Source: Pseudomonadota bacterium (GTDB taxonomy: Bacteria > Pseudomonadota > Gammaproteobacteria > Steroidobacterales > Steroidobacteraceae). Taken from it: DNA of 64,000 nt. Positions 25,537 to 34,157 of this stretch are shown here, in pieces. Each line of letters opens with the position of its first letter. Within the stretch, counting starts at the first letter, position 1. The position numbers and the translations under genes are program-made. The stretch lies in assembly GCA_963204835.1 (NCBI GenBank), contig CAUJHJ010000057.1:62001-126000 (forward strand), in the 5' to 3' direction. A model generated the notes under the pieces. The model worked only from the letters and a program-made list of their open reading frames with translations, did not search any database and had not been told where the DNA came from.

Positions 25537-26992
25537 GGGCCTGCTCCGGGGCGGGGAGGGCGGCGGCGCGCTGCGGCAGGCGCACGCAGAAATGCGCGCC
25601 GGGGTATTCGCCGTCCACGATCTCGATCATTCCGCCGTGTGCATTGACGAATTCGAGCACGACGGAGAGCCCGATGCCGGTGCCCTTGACGTGGCCGCCG
25701 GGGGCCACCTTGCCGGTGTAGAAGGCGTCGAAGATGCGCGCACGCTCCTCGGGCGGGATGCCGACGCCGCTGTCGGCGATGTCCAGCTGCCAGTTCTCGC
25801 CGTGGGCGCGCGCATGCAGGTGGATCGCGCCGCCCTTGGGCGAATACTTGATCGCGTTCGACAGCAGGTTCTCGAGGATCAGGCGCAGCTTGCCGCGATC
25901 GGCCGCGAGCGACAGGTCGTCGATCTTGACGTCGAGCCGCACGCGCTGCGAAAGGAGCGTCAGCTGCTGGTTCTCGAGCACCTGCTTGACCAGCGGCCGC
26001 AGGCGGAACTCGCTCACGTCGAGGCTCGCGCTCTGGCTTTGCCAGGCGCTGAAGGACAGCAGGTTCTCGATCAGGCGCTGCAGCTTGATGCCGTTCTCGC
26101 GCAGGATGGCGGTGACTTCACGCTGGCCGGCGTCGAGTTCGCCGACCGCGCCGTCCATCAGCAGCTCGGTGCCCTCGCGGATGTTGGCGAGCGGCGTCTT
26201 CAGCTCGTGCGACATGTGGCGCAGGAAGCGGTTGCGCTCCTGCGCGAGGTCGAGCAGGCGCACGCGCAGCCACTCGAGCTGGTGCCCGAGGCGCTCGAGG
26301 TCGCGCGGCCCGCCGACCGCGATCGGGTGCGTGAACGCGCCACGACCGAGTTCGCTGATCGCGCGGTCGATCTGCCGCAGCGGCCGGCCGATCGACAGCG
26401 TGAGGGCGAGGATCGCGACCAGCGAGAGCGGCACGAGCAGCGAGCTCTGCACGAGCAGACGGCGCTGGGCGCGCCGGGTCTGTTCGCGCAGTTCCGCGAG
26501 CTCGCTGTCGATCTGGGCATTGCCGGTCGCCGCGATGCGCCCGGCGGCATCCTGCATCACGTCGAGGAGCGCGAGCAGCGCGCCGAAGTCGCTGTCGGTC
26601 GGCGCGGGCGGCGAGAGGCCCGCGAGCAGCCGCTGCTGGGCCGCGGCAAGTTCGGCGAGCGCCTGCTTCGCCTCGGGGCTGCGCAGGTGGCGCGCGAGTT
26701 CCTCCCGCGTCGTCGTCAGGCGCGCCTCGCTGCGGGTGATCGATTCGGTGAGCTTGGCATCGCGCAGCACCTGGTAGACGCGCGTGCCGCGTTCGACCGC
26801 CGCGATCTCCGCGAACAGCTCCTGCGTCGAGCGGGTGGCACGCACGCTCTCGACGACGAGCTTCTCGCTGGTCGAGGCGATCTGGCGCATCTGCACGGCT
26901 GCGTTCAGCACGGCCACGAGCAGCGGCACCGCGATGAGCGCGAGGCCGAGCAGCATGAGTCCGGAGAGGGATTTGGGGCGTGCCCAACGCAT
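25526..26992 (-). CDS. Sensor histidine kinase, GlrK/QseE-like
   Basis: A 488-residue membrane kinase. One membrane segment is near residues 10–33, a helical periplasmic domain follows to about 180, a second membrane segment lies near 185–205, then HAMP. The H-box is FLRHMSHELKTPLANIREG near residue 260. The ATPase has N-box LILENLLSNAIKYSP, G1 DSGVGIPPEERARIF and G2 GTGIGLSVV. It heads an operon with a QseG-like lipoprotein and a GlrR-like regulator, the same order as in enterobacteria. Signals such as envelope stress are known for the family; here they are inferred. Confidence 0.85.
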   Translation of the reverse strand: MRWARPKSLSGLMLLGLALIAVPLLVAVLNAAVQMRQIASTSEKLVVESVRATRSTQELFAEIAAVERGTRVYQVLRDAKLTESITRSEARLTTTREELARHLRSPEAKQALAELAAAQQRLLAGLSPPAPTDSDFGALLALLDVMQDAAGRIAATGNAQIDSELAELREQTRRAQRRLLVQSSLLVPLSLVAILALTLSIGRPLRQIDRAISELGRGAFTHPIAVGGPRDLERLGHQLEWLRVRLLDLAQERNRFLRHMSHELKTPLANIREGTELLMDGAVGELDAGQREVTAILRENGIKLQRLIENLLSFSAWQSQSASLDVSEFRLRPLVKQVLENQQLTLLSQRVRLDVKIDDLSLAADRGKLRLILENLLSNAIKYSPKGGAIHLHARAHGENWQLDIADSGVGIPPEERARIFDAFYTGKVAPGGHVKGTGIGLSVVLEFVNAHGGMIEIVDGEYPGAHFCVRLPQRAAALPAPEQAHAA

Positions 26993-27014
26993 CCGGGCAT
27001 TGTAGTGGAACGCA

Positions 27015-28010
27015 TCAGCCCCAGGGTGTCTCGGCCAGGCGACGCTCCCACGCGAGGGTGGTGCGGACGATCGTGTCGAGGTCGTCGAGCGCCGGGCGCC
27101 AGCCGAGGCGGGCGCGGATTCGGTCGGCCCGTGCGATCAACTGCGGCGGGTCGCCCGCGCGCCGCGGCTCTTCCCGCACGTCGAGCGCGCGGCCCGACAC
27201 CCGCGCGACGCTCGCGAGCACCTCGCGCACGCTGAAGCCGTGCCCGTAGCCGCAATTGAGGGTTTCCGAGGGCCCGCCGGCACGCAGGTAGGCGAGGGCG
27301 TCGAGGTGCGCCCGCGCGAGGTCCTCGACGTGGATGTAGTCGCGCACGCCCGTGCCGTCCGCCGTCGCGTAGTCCGTGCCGTAGACCGACACATGGGGGC
27401 GCTTGCCGACGGCCGCCTCGCAGGCGACCTTGACGAGGAGCGTGGCCTTGCGCGTCGACTGGCCGATCCGCCCCCGCGGATCGGAGCCCGCCACGTTGAA
27501 GTACCGCAGCGACACATGGCGCAGCGCCGAGGCGGCCGAGAGGTCGCGCAGCATCCATTCGGACATCAGTTTCGAAGTGCCATAGGGATTGATCGGCGCG
27601 GTGGGTGTCGCCTCGTCGGCGTAGGCGCCCTCGGGGATGCCATAGACCGCGGCGGTCGAGGAGAACACGAACTGCCGCACGCCGCCCAGGGCGCAGGACT
27701 CGAGCAGCGAGCGGGTCGCGCAGGTATTGTTGCGGTAGTACTTGAGCGGGTCCGCGACGGATTCGGGCACGATGGTATGCGCCGCGAAATGCATCACGGT
27801 GTCGACCTCGTGCTCGGCCAGCAGCCGCGCGACGAGCGCGGTGTCGCCGACATTGCCGACGACGAGCGGCGTGTCGAGCACCGCCTCGCGAAAACCGGTC
27901 GACAGGTCGTCGAGGACGACGACTCGCTCGCCCCGCTCGCGCAGCTGCAGCACCGTGTGACTGCCGATGTAACCGGCGCCGCCGGTGACTAGAATCCCGC
28001 GATGTCCCAT
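27015..28010 (-). CDS. galE: UDP-glucose 4-epimerase
   Basis: A 331-residue extended SDR. The NAD motif VTGGAGYIGSHTV begins at residue 8, leaving no room for a later start. YGTSKLMSE contains the catalytic Tyr-x3-Lys, and the C-terminal DPRGRIG and NCGYGHGFSV are GalE-typical. It interconverts UDP-glucose and UDP-galactose and can feed the polysaccharide locus. The ATG at 28010 lies inside the beginning of the divergent srkA gene (ATG 28002), so the two coding regions overlap head-to-head by nine bases. A long upstream open frame on this strand is an artefact of high G+C. Confidence 0.92.
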   Translation of the reverse strand: MGHRGILVTGGAGYIGSHTVLQLRERGERVVVLDDLSTGFREAVLDTPLVVGNVGDTALVARLLAEHEVDTVMHFAAHTIVPESVADPLKYYRNNTCATRSLLESCALGGVRQFVFSSTAAVYGIPEGAYADEATPTAPINPYGTSKLMSEWMLRDLSAASALRHVSLRYFNVAGSDPRGRIGQSTRKATLLVKVACEAAVGKRPHVSVYGTDYATADGTGVRDYIHVEDLARAHLDALAYLRAGGPSETLNCGYGHGFSVREVLASVARVSGRALDVREEPRRAGDPPQLIARADRIRARLGWRPALDDLDTIVRTTLAWERRLAETPWG

Positions 28011-28988
28011 GCTTCCCCAACTCCGTTTGCCAACCTGACGCCGGACCTCGTGCTCGATGCCGCGAGCGCGCACGGCGTCGAGGTCGATGGACGACTCTTC
28101 GCCCTGAACAGCTACGAGAACCGCGTATACCGCATCGGCACCGCGCAGGGTGCGCCGCTGGTCGCGAAATTCTACCGGGCGCGGCGTTGGTCCGACGAGC
28201 AGATTCTCGAGGAGCACGAATTCGCGCGCGAGCTCGCCGCGCGCGACCTCGCGGTCGCCGTGCCGGTGGCGGTCGATGGCCAGACGCTCCTGCGCCACGC
28301 CGCGTTCCGCTTTGCGCTCTTTCCCTGGCTCGGCGGCCGCGGCGCGGAACTCGACACGGATGCGGATTTCGCGCTGCTCGGCCGCACGCTCGGCCGGCTG
28401 CACGGGGTGGGCGCGGTGCGGCGTTTCCGCGCGCGCGTGCGGCTCACGCCTGGGCGGCTCGGCCACGATGCGCGCGCCGCCGTGCTCGAAAGCGGCCATG
28501 TCCCCGCGGAGCTGCAAGCCCGCTATGCGGAGGTCACGGGCGAGCTCCTCGGCGCCGTCGAGCGCGAATGGGACGCGGCCGGCGACTTCGCGACCCTGCG
28601 CCTGCACGGCGATTGCCACCTCGGCAACCTGCTCTGGGGCGCGCAGGGCCCGGTATTTGTCGACCTCGACGACTGCATGACCGGCCCCGCCGTGCAGGAC
28701 CTGTGGATGTTGCTGCCCGGTGGGGTGGATGGGCGTCGCGCCTGGGACGCGCTCGCGGCCGGCTACGGGGAGTTCGCCGACTTCGATTACCGCGAACTGC
28801 GTCTCGTCGAACCGCTGCGCGCCCTGCGCATGATCCACTACGCGGCGTGGCTCGCGCAGCGCTGGGACGACCCGGCGTTTCCGCGCGCCTTCCCGTGGTT
28901 CGGCGAGCGGCGCTACTGGGAACGGCACATCCTCGACCTGCTCGAGCAGCGTGCCGCCATCGACGAGCCGCCGCTGCTGGCGGTGTGA
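28002..28988 (+). CDS. srkA: Stress response kinase A (YihE/RdoA-type)
   Basis: A 328-residue protein kinase-like/APH-fold enzyme. The N-terminal LTPDLVLDAA and FALNSYENRVYRIG (nucleotide-binding loop) match SrkA closely. The catalytic loop is LRLHGDCHLGNLLW with the Asp, then VFVDLDDCMTGP with the metal-binding Asp. In E. coli the enzyme protects against envelope stress and MazF-dependent death. Length is normal (328 in E. coli). It overlaps the galE start head-to-head, so its promoter must lie inside galE. A lipoprotein gene follows after 35 bases. Confidence 0.9.
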   Translation: MSHASPTPFANLTPDLVLDAASAHGVEVDGRLFALNSYENRVYRIGTAQGAPLVAKFYRARRWSDEQILEEHEFARELAARDLAVAVPVAVDGQTLLRHAAFRFALFPWLGGRGAELDTDADFALLGRTLGRLHGVGAVRRFRARVRLTPGRLGHDARAAVLESGHVPAELQARYAEVTGELLGAVEREWDAAGDFATLRLHGDCHLGNLLWGAQGPVFVDLDDCMTGPAVQDLWMLLPGGVDGRRAWDALAAGYGEFADFDYRELRLVEPLRALRMIHYAAWLAQRWDDPAFPRAFPWFGERRYWERHILDLLEQRAAIDEPPLLAV

Positions 28989-29023
28989 TAACGTGCGCGC
29001 AACTTGCTGGGGGCGGTTTCCGG

Positions 29024-29542
29024 ATGTCCTATAGACACTTGGGATGGGTGCTGGCGCTGGCCTGCCTCGGCGCCTGCGATCGCACTCCCGAAGCCGCCAC
29101 GCCCGCCGCACCGGCGAGCGCCAGCACACCGCGCAAGGCGGCCCTGCCGCCCGACATGGTGTCCGCCGTTTCGGGCAGCAAGGGCAATGCGGCGGTCGAC
29201 CTGAAGTTCGCGCTGGCGTCGAGGCCCGAACCCGGCCGGCCGCTCGACATCGAGCTGGCGGTGATTCCGTCGGACGCCGCCGCGACGATCCGCGTGATCG
29301 TGCAGAACGCGGACGGCCTTGCGATCACGGCCGGCCAGGAGATGAGCATCCCAAGGGGTGCCGAGCCGGGCGTGCCGCTGATGCATCGGGTGACCGTCGT
29401 ACCGGAGCGCGACGGTATTTTCTCGCTGTCGGCCGTCGCCCTCGTCGATACCGACCGGTCTTCGCTCACACGGACCTTCGCGATCCCGATCATCGTGGGC
29501 GAGGGCATCACGCCGCGCGAGCTCGCGCCCGCCGCGCATTGA
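29024..29542 (+). CDS. Hypothetical lipoprotein
   Basis: A 172-residue protein with a short signal and the lipobox ALACLGAC, cysteine at about residue 20. The linker is Ala/Pro/Thr-rich. The mature part is mostly beta (VDLKFAL, LDIELAVIPS, TIRVIVQNADG, GIFSLSAVALVD, TFAIPIIVG), suggesting an immunoglobulin-like sandwich. I do not recognise a family. It lies between srkA and a large cyclic-di-GMP enzyme gene and may be transcribed with srkA. Confidence 0.7.
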   Translation: MSYRHLGWVLALACLGACDRTPEAATPAAPASASTPRKAALPPDMVSAVSGSKGNAAVDLKFALASRPEPGRPLDIELAVIPSDAAATIRVIVQNADGLAITAGQEMSIPRGAEPGVPLMHRVTVVPERDGIFSLSAVALVDTDRSSLTRTFAIPIIVGEGITPRELAPAAH

Positions 29543-29602
29543 CCCGCCGCCCATTAATGTGAAATCGGGAGGCAGTTCACGGGCCTGCCCGCGGCGTCCC
29601 CC

Positions 29603-29641
29603 TATGATTTTTCGTATGGAAGGCAATTGACATTATGTCAA
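29603..29641 (+). promoter_or_regulatory. -10-like box and palindrome over the start codon of the GGDEF/EAL gene
   Basis: TATGAT at 29603–29608 resembles a sigma-70 -10 element; no convincing -35 is seen. At 29627–29641 the sequence TTGACAT-T-ATGTCAA is a perfect 7-bp inverted repeat around one base, and its right arm contains the ATG at 29635. It could be a repressor operator or a small hairpin controlling translation. Confidence 0.35.
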
Positions 29642-32600
29642 ATACTGGCCCCGTGCGAAGAACAAAGGAACTGGATGCGACCACCACGGTCGTGCGTACG
29701 GGGTCCGTGCCGGGCCTGGCCGTCGATGCGTTCCTGCGCGACGCGCACCCGCAACTGCGCCAGCAGGTCGAGCAACTGCGGCGCGGCGAGAGCCGCGAGA
29801 TCGACCTGCCCGCGCTGCTCGCGGCCGTCAGCGACTACTACGAACAGGTGGACGAAGAGCGCCGCGGCATCGTGCGCTCGATGCAGCTGATGTCCGATGA
29901 GGCGCGGTCGCTCACGCGCGAGATCACCGAGCAGTCGAGCGGCCACCTGCAGCTGATCCTCGACAACATCAAGGACGTCGTCATCACCGTCGACAGCGAC
30001 GGGGCGATCGAGTCGTTCAATCCGACCGGCGAGCGCGTCTTCGGCTTTTCGCAGACCGAGGTGATCGGCCGGCGCATCGACCTGCTGATGCCGGCGCTCG
30101 CCGAGCAGCACGACAGCGTGGTCGCCGGCCTGCGCCGCCTTGCCGCGAGCAGCGAGGACACGCATATCGACCTCGCCGCGAGCGAGTCGGCCGCGCGGCA
30201 CAAGGATGGCAGCACAATCCCGGTCGACATGGCCGTGAGCCGCGCGCGCATCAACCGGCGCGAGTTGTTCGTCGTCTGCGTGCGCGACGCGACCGAGAGG
30301 CGCGAATCCGAGCGTGCGCTGCGCGAGAGCGAGGGGCGTTACCGCACCCTCGTCGACCACGCGCCCGAGGTGATCGTGGTGTTCGACGCCGCGTCGATGC
30401 GCTTCATCGACGTCAACCAGAACGCCGAGCATTTCTTCAAGATGACCCGCGCGCAACTGCTCGCGGTGGGCCCCGAGCAGCTCTCGCCGCCGGTGCAGGC
30501 CGACGGCCTGCCGTCCTCGGGCTCCGCCCGCGGCAACGTCGACCGGGCGCTGGCCGGCGTGCCGCAGATCTTCGAGTGGACCCACCGTGACGCGCTCGGC
30601 AACGACATCCCCTGCGAAGTGCGCCTCGTGCGCCTGCCGGACTCGCAACGCGAGGTCATCCGCGGCAGCATCACCGACATCACGGGGCGCAAGCGCGCCG
30701 AGCGCATCGCGGCGGGCGAGCGCGCGGTGCTCGAGCACATCGCGGCGAGCGCGCCGCTCGCGGCGGCGCTCGAGTCGATCGTGGACATGGTCGAGTCGGT
30801 GTGCGAGAACCAGCTGTGCGTCATCAGCGTGCTCGCGGCCGACGGCCGCTGCTTCGAATACCTGGTCGCACCGCGCCTGCCCGCGAGGCTGCGCGTGGTG
30901 CTCGACGGCTCGCTCATCGACATCCGCAACGGCTCCTGCGCCGCGGCCGTCTACCTCGGGCGCCAGGTGCTGGTGGCGGACGTCGAGAACGACCCGTTCT
31001 GGCAGTCGCGCCGCGATGCCGCGCTCGAATGCGGCGTCCTCGCGACCGCGTCGATGCCGATCAAGGCGGGCTCCGGCAAGGTGGTCGGCGCGCTCGGCAT
31101 CTACCGGCGCGAGGCCGGGCTGCCAGCCCACGGCGAGATGCAGTTGCTCGCCGACGCCGCCCAGCTCGCGGGCATCGCAATCGAGCGGCGGGCGGCGGAT
31201 GCCGCGTTGCGCTCGAGCGAGGCGAAGTTCCGCCAGCTGTTCGAGAACGCCATGGAGGGCGTGTACCAGAGCTCGCGCGACGGGCGGCTGCTGTCGGTGA
31301 ACCCCGCGTTCGTGCGCATGCTCGGCTATTCCTCGGCCGAGGAGCTGTACGCGCTGCCGAGCGTCTCGATGTGTTACTGGTTCCCGGCCGACCGCGCCGA
31401 CTTCATCCGGCGGCTCGAGGCCGAGGGCAAGATCCGCAATGCGGAGTTCCGCCTGCGCCGGCGCGACGGCCAGCAGATCGTGGTGCTCGAGAGCGCGCAC
31501 GCCATGCGCGACGATGCGGGCCACGTCATCGGTTACGAGGGCACGGTCGCCGACATCACCGAGCGCAAGCAGGCCGAGCAGGCGGTCTTTGCCGAGAAGG
31601 AGCGGGCGCAGGTCACGCTGCAGTCGATCGGCGACGCGGTGATCTCGACCGACGCCAACGGCAACATCGATTACCTGAACCCGGTCGCGGGCCTGCTCAC
31701 CGGCTGGTCGGCGGACGAGGCGCGCGGGCGCCCGATCGGCGACGTCCTGTCGGTGGTCCATGAGGCAACGCGCGCGCCGGTCGAGAATCCCCTGCTGCTC
31801 GCGCTGCGCACCGGCGAGCAGGTGGGCCCGGGCGAGCAGAGCGTGCTGACGAGCCGCAACGGGCAGACGATCGCGATCCAGGACTCGGCCTCGCCGATCC
31901 GCGATCGCGTCGGCAAGATCATCGGCGCCGTCATCGTGTTCCACGACGTCACCAAGGAGCGGCGCCTGAAGCGTGCGCTTGCCTACCAGGCGAGCCATGA
32001 CGCGCTCACCGGCCTGATCAACCGCCGCGAGTTCGACAACCGGCTGCACGAGGCCGTGCAGAGCGCGCGCCGCGACGGGGCGCGCTATGCGCTCCTTTAC
32101 GTCGACCTCGACCAGTTCAAGATCGTCAACGACACCTGCGGCCATCCGGCCGGCGACCGCCTGATCCGCGACATCACCGGGCTGCTGCAGACGCGGGTGC
32201 GGGCGTCGGACACGATCGCGCGCCTCGGCGGCGACGAATTCGGCGTGCTGCTCGAGGGCTGTTCGCTCGAACAGGCCGGCGTGATCGCCGAGGGCGTGCG
32301 CCAGGCGGTGCGCGACTACCGCTTCATCTGGGGCTCGGCGAGCCATTCCGTGGGCGCGAGCATCGGCGTAGTCGAGATCGGTGCCGAGACCGAGAGCGCG
32401 GCCAACGCCCTTTCGGCGGCCGACATCGCCTGCTACTCCGCCAAGGACCAGGGCCGCAACCGCATCCACCTGTACGACGGCGGCGGCAGCGCCACGCGCC
32501 ATCGCGAGATGCACTGGGTGGCGCAGGTCACCCGCGCGGTCGACGAGGGCCGGCTCGAGCTGTGCTTCCAGGAGATCCGCCCGATCGGTGCCTCGCGCGT

Positions 32601-33276
32601 GTCGCAGCCGTTCTCGGAACTCACCGTGCGGCTGCGCGACGACTCGGGGGAGATCGTGCCGCCGAGCCAGTTCATACCCGCGGCCGAGCGCTACAACGTC
32701 ATGAGCATGATCGATCGCTGGGTCGTGCAGCGCACCGTCGAGCTGCTGCGCGAGCTGCGCCAGGCCGCGCCGCTGTTTGCCGTGAACCTGTCGGGCAACT
32801 CACTCAACGACCAGGGGTTCCTCGACTACGTCCTCGGCCGCATCGACGACGACGACATCGCGCGCGGCCTGTGCTTCGAGATCACCGAGACGGCGGCTGT
32901 CGCGAACCTGCAGAACGCCACGTATTTCATGCAGGAGCTGCGCGCACGCGGCTGCCGCTTCTCGCTCGACGACTTCGGCAGCGGCCTGTCATCCTTCCGT
33001 TACCTGAAGACGCTGCCGGTCGATTTCCTGAAGATCGACGGCGAGTTCATCGCCAACGTGGCGCAGGACACCGTCGACCGGAGCATGGTGGAGGCGATCA
33101 GCCAGGTGGGGCGCACGCTCGGCATCGCGACCGTGGCCGAGCGGGTCGAGAGCGCGGCCGTGCTCGCGGAGCTCGAGAAGATCGGCGTCAATTTCGCCCA
33201 GGGCTTCTTCCTCGCCAAGCCGCAGCCCATCAGCGGAATCGCCGCGGTCCTGTCGGCCCAGGTCCTGCCGGCCTAG
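29635..33276 (+). CDS. PAS/GAF-sensing GGDEF–EAL protein (cyclic-di-GMP turnover)
   Basis: A 1213-residue soluble protein with no membrane segment. Domains in order: a helical N-terminus, PAS (about 103–225), PAS (232–355), GAF (360–520), PAS (527–650), PAS (655–770), GGDEF (780–945) and EAL (960–1205). The diguanylate cyclase site GGDEF is intact at 865–869, with an inhibitory I-site RASD five residues before it. In the EAL domain the signature reads SELTVRL, but the metal-binding Glu, FEITET, DDFGSG, LKIDGEF, AERVE and QGFFLAKP are present, so phosphodiesterase activity is plausible. Both activities may be switched by the sensor domains. Given the neighbouring polysaccharide locus, control of exopolysaccharide or biofilm is a reasonable inference. 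Confidence 0.92.
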   Translation: MSNTGPVRRTKELDATTTVVRTGSVPGLAVDAFLRDAHPQLRQQVEQLRRGESREIDLPALLAAVSDYYEQVDEERRGIVRSMQLMSDEARSLTREITEQSSGHLQLILDNIKDVVITVDSDGAIESFNPTGERVFGFSQTEVIGRRIDLLMPALAEQHDSVVAGLRRLAASSEDTHIDLAASESAARHKDGSTIPVDMAVSRARINRRELFVVCVRDATERRESERALRESEGRYRTLVDHAPEVIVVFDAASMRFIDVNQNAEHFFKMTRAQLLAVGPEQLSPPVQADGLPSSGSARGNVDRALAGVPQIFEWTHRDALGNDIPCEVRLVRLPDSQREVIRGSITDITGRKRAERIAAGERAVLEHIAASAPLAAALESIVDMVESVCENQLCVISVLAADGRCFEYLVAPRLPARLRVVLDGSLIDIRNGSCAAAVYLGRQVLVADVENDPFWQSRRDAALECGVLATASMPIKAGSGKVVGALGIYRREAGLPAHGEMQLLADAAQLAGIAIERRAADAALRSSEAKFRQLFENAMEGVYQSSRDGRLLSVNPAFVRMLGYSSAEELYALPSVSMCYWFPADRADFIRRLEAEGKIRNAEFRLRRRDGQQIVVLESAHAMRDDAGHVIGYEGTVADITERKQAEQAVFAEKERAQVTLQSIGDAVISTDANGNIDYLNPVAGLLTGWSADEARGRPIGDVLSVVHEATRAPVENPLLLALRTGEQVGPGEQSVLTSRNGQTIAIQDSASPIRDRVGKIIGAVIVFHDVTKERRLKRALAYQASHDALTGLINRREFDNRLHEAVQSARRDGARYALLYVDLDQFKIVNDTCGHPAGDRLIRDITGLLQTRVRASDTIARLGGDEFGVLLEGCSLEQAGVIAEGVRQAVRDYRFIWGSASHSVGASIGVVEIGAETESAANALSAADIACYSAKDQGRNRIHLYDGGGSATRHREMHWVAQVTRAVDEGRLELCFQEIRPIGASRVSQPFSELTVRLRDDSGEIVPPSQFIPAAERYNVMSMIDRWVVQRTVELLRELRQAAPLFAVNLSGNSLNDQGFLDYVLGRIDDDDIARGLCFEITETAAVANLQNATYFMQELRARGCRFSLDDFGSGLSSFRYLKTLPVDFLKIDGEFIANVAQDTVDRSMVEAISQVGRTLGIATVAERVESAAVLAELEKIGVNFAQGFFLAKPQPISGIAAVLSAQVLPA

Positions 33277-33896
33277 GGGTTGCGCCGGCCGTGCGCCCAG
33301 GCGCGCGGCAGGTGCCAGTCGAAGCGGACCGCGAGCATGCGCAGCGCGAAGCACAGCACGGCGCCCAATAGCGCGCAGGGCAGGGAGGGCCAGCCCAAGG
33401 CCGCACCGAAGACCACGACGCCCGCCCCGAGCAGCGCCGCCACCGCGTAGAGGTCCGAACGCAGCACCGCAGGTACCTCGGCCAGCAGGATGTCGCGCAA
33501 CATGCCGCCACCGATGCCGGTCAACATGCCGAGGAGCGCCGCCATCAGCGGGTGCAGGCCGAAGTCCAGGGACTTCTCGGCGCCCGCCACCGCAAACAGC
33601 GCCAGTCCCGCGGCATCGAACATTCGCACCGGCGTGCGCAGGCGCTCGATGGTCGGGTACCAGAGGAAAGTGACGAGGCCCGCGAGCATCGCGGCCGCAA
33701 GATAGCGCCAGTCGCGCAGCGCGGCCGGCGGCACGTCGCCGATCAGCAGGTCGCGCAGCACCCCGCCGGCGGTCGCCGTCACGAGCGACAGCACCAGCAC
33801 GCCGAAGATGTCGAGCCGGCGGCGCACGCCGGCCGTGGCGCCGGCGAGGGCGAAGACGAAGGTGCCGGCGAGGTCGAGGACAAGCAGTGCCTTCAC
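33273..33896 (-). CDS. Trimeric intracellular cation channel (TRIC/YicG) family protein
   Basis: A 207-residue membrane protein with seven predicted segments and the internal repeat of the UPF0126/TRIC family: ATAGGVLRDLLIGDVPPAAL in the first half and GIGGGMLRDILLAEVPAVL in the second. The GG-x-x-RD motifs are the family hallmark. Bacterial homologues conduct K+ or act as glycine-type exporters; the ion here is unknown. The gene overlaps the GGDEF/EAL gene end by four bases (convergent) and starts four bases into the end of the small membrane protein gene. Confidence 0.88.
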   Translation of the reverse strand: MKALLVLDLAGTFVFALAGATAGVRRRLDIFGVLVLSLVTATAGGVLRDLLIGDVPPAALRDWRYLAAAMLAGLVTFLWYPTIERLRTPVRMFDAAGLALFAVAGAEKSLDFGLHPLMAALLGMLTGIGGGMLRDILLAEVPAVLRSDLYAVAALLGAGVVVFGAALGWPSLPCALLGAVLCFALRMLAVRFDWHLPRAWAHGRRNP

Positions 33897-34111
33897 GGTT
33901 CGCCGCGCCTGGCGGCGGCCGCGCGGGCCGCATCGTCCGCGCGCTTCTCGCGCCGCACGGTGAGCACGACCCCGAGCATGGCGGCCCCGACCAGCGAAAT
34001 CATCGCGACCATGATCACCACGAGGCCGCCCGCCAGCCGCCAGCCCTCATAGAGGCCGATCGCAAGCCCGATGGGGGTCGTGACGATCAGGAAGGGCTTG
34101 GCGATGCGCAT
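33893..34111 (-). CDS. Small hypothetical membrane protein
   Basis: A 72-residue protein starting MRIAKPFLIVTTPIGLAIG, with two hydrophobic segments (about 5–20 and 25–48) and a basic, Ala/Arg-rich tail. ATG 34111 is chosen because it places the first membrane helix at the N-terminus; in-frame ATGs at 34144 and 34141 would add ten or eleven residues. Its stop overlaps the TRIC gene start (ATGA), so the two are co-translated. No family is recognised. Confidence 0.6.
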   Translation of the reverse strand: MRIAKPFLIVTTPIGLAIGLYEGWRLAGGLVVIMVAMISLVGAAMLGVVLTVRREKRADDAARAAAARRGEP

Positions 34112-34157
34112 GGCGGCGGTCCGCGGCGAGGATGCGGCCATCATATAGAATCGGGCG

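Noticed and set aside
28115-28135. GTATAC in srkA as a further GntR operator
   Set aside because: It is a single half-site inside a coding region with no second GTAT(A/G)C at the right spacing.
28011-29129. Long N-terminal extension of galE
   Set aside because: The NAD motif of GalE starts at residue 8 from ATG 28010; the extension is antisense to srkA and looks like random Arg/Ala sequence.
29638-32514. A 958-codon open frame on the minus strand
   Set aside because: It lies fully antisense to the well-supported GGDEF/EAL gene, is Arg/Ala/His-rich and resembles no family; it is a shadow of G+C-rich codon bias.
32600-32640. Degenerate EAL motif (SELTVRL) taken as an inactive phosphodiesterase
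   Set aside because: The metal-binding Glu and all later catalytic residues (FEITET, DDFGSG, LKIDGEF, AERVE, QGF) are present; EVL/ELL-type variants are common in active enzymes.
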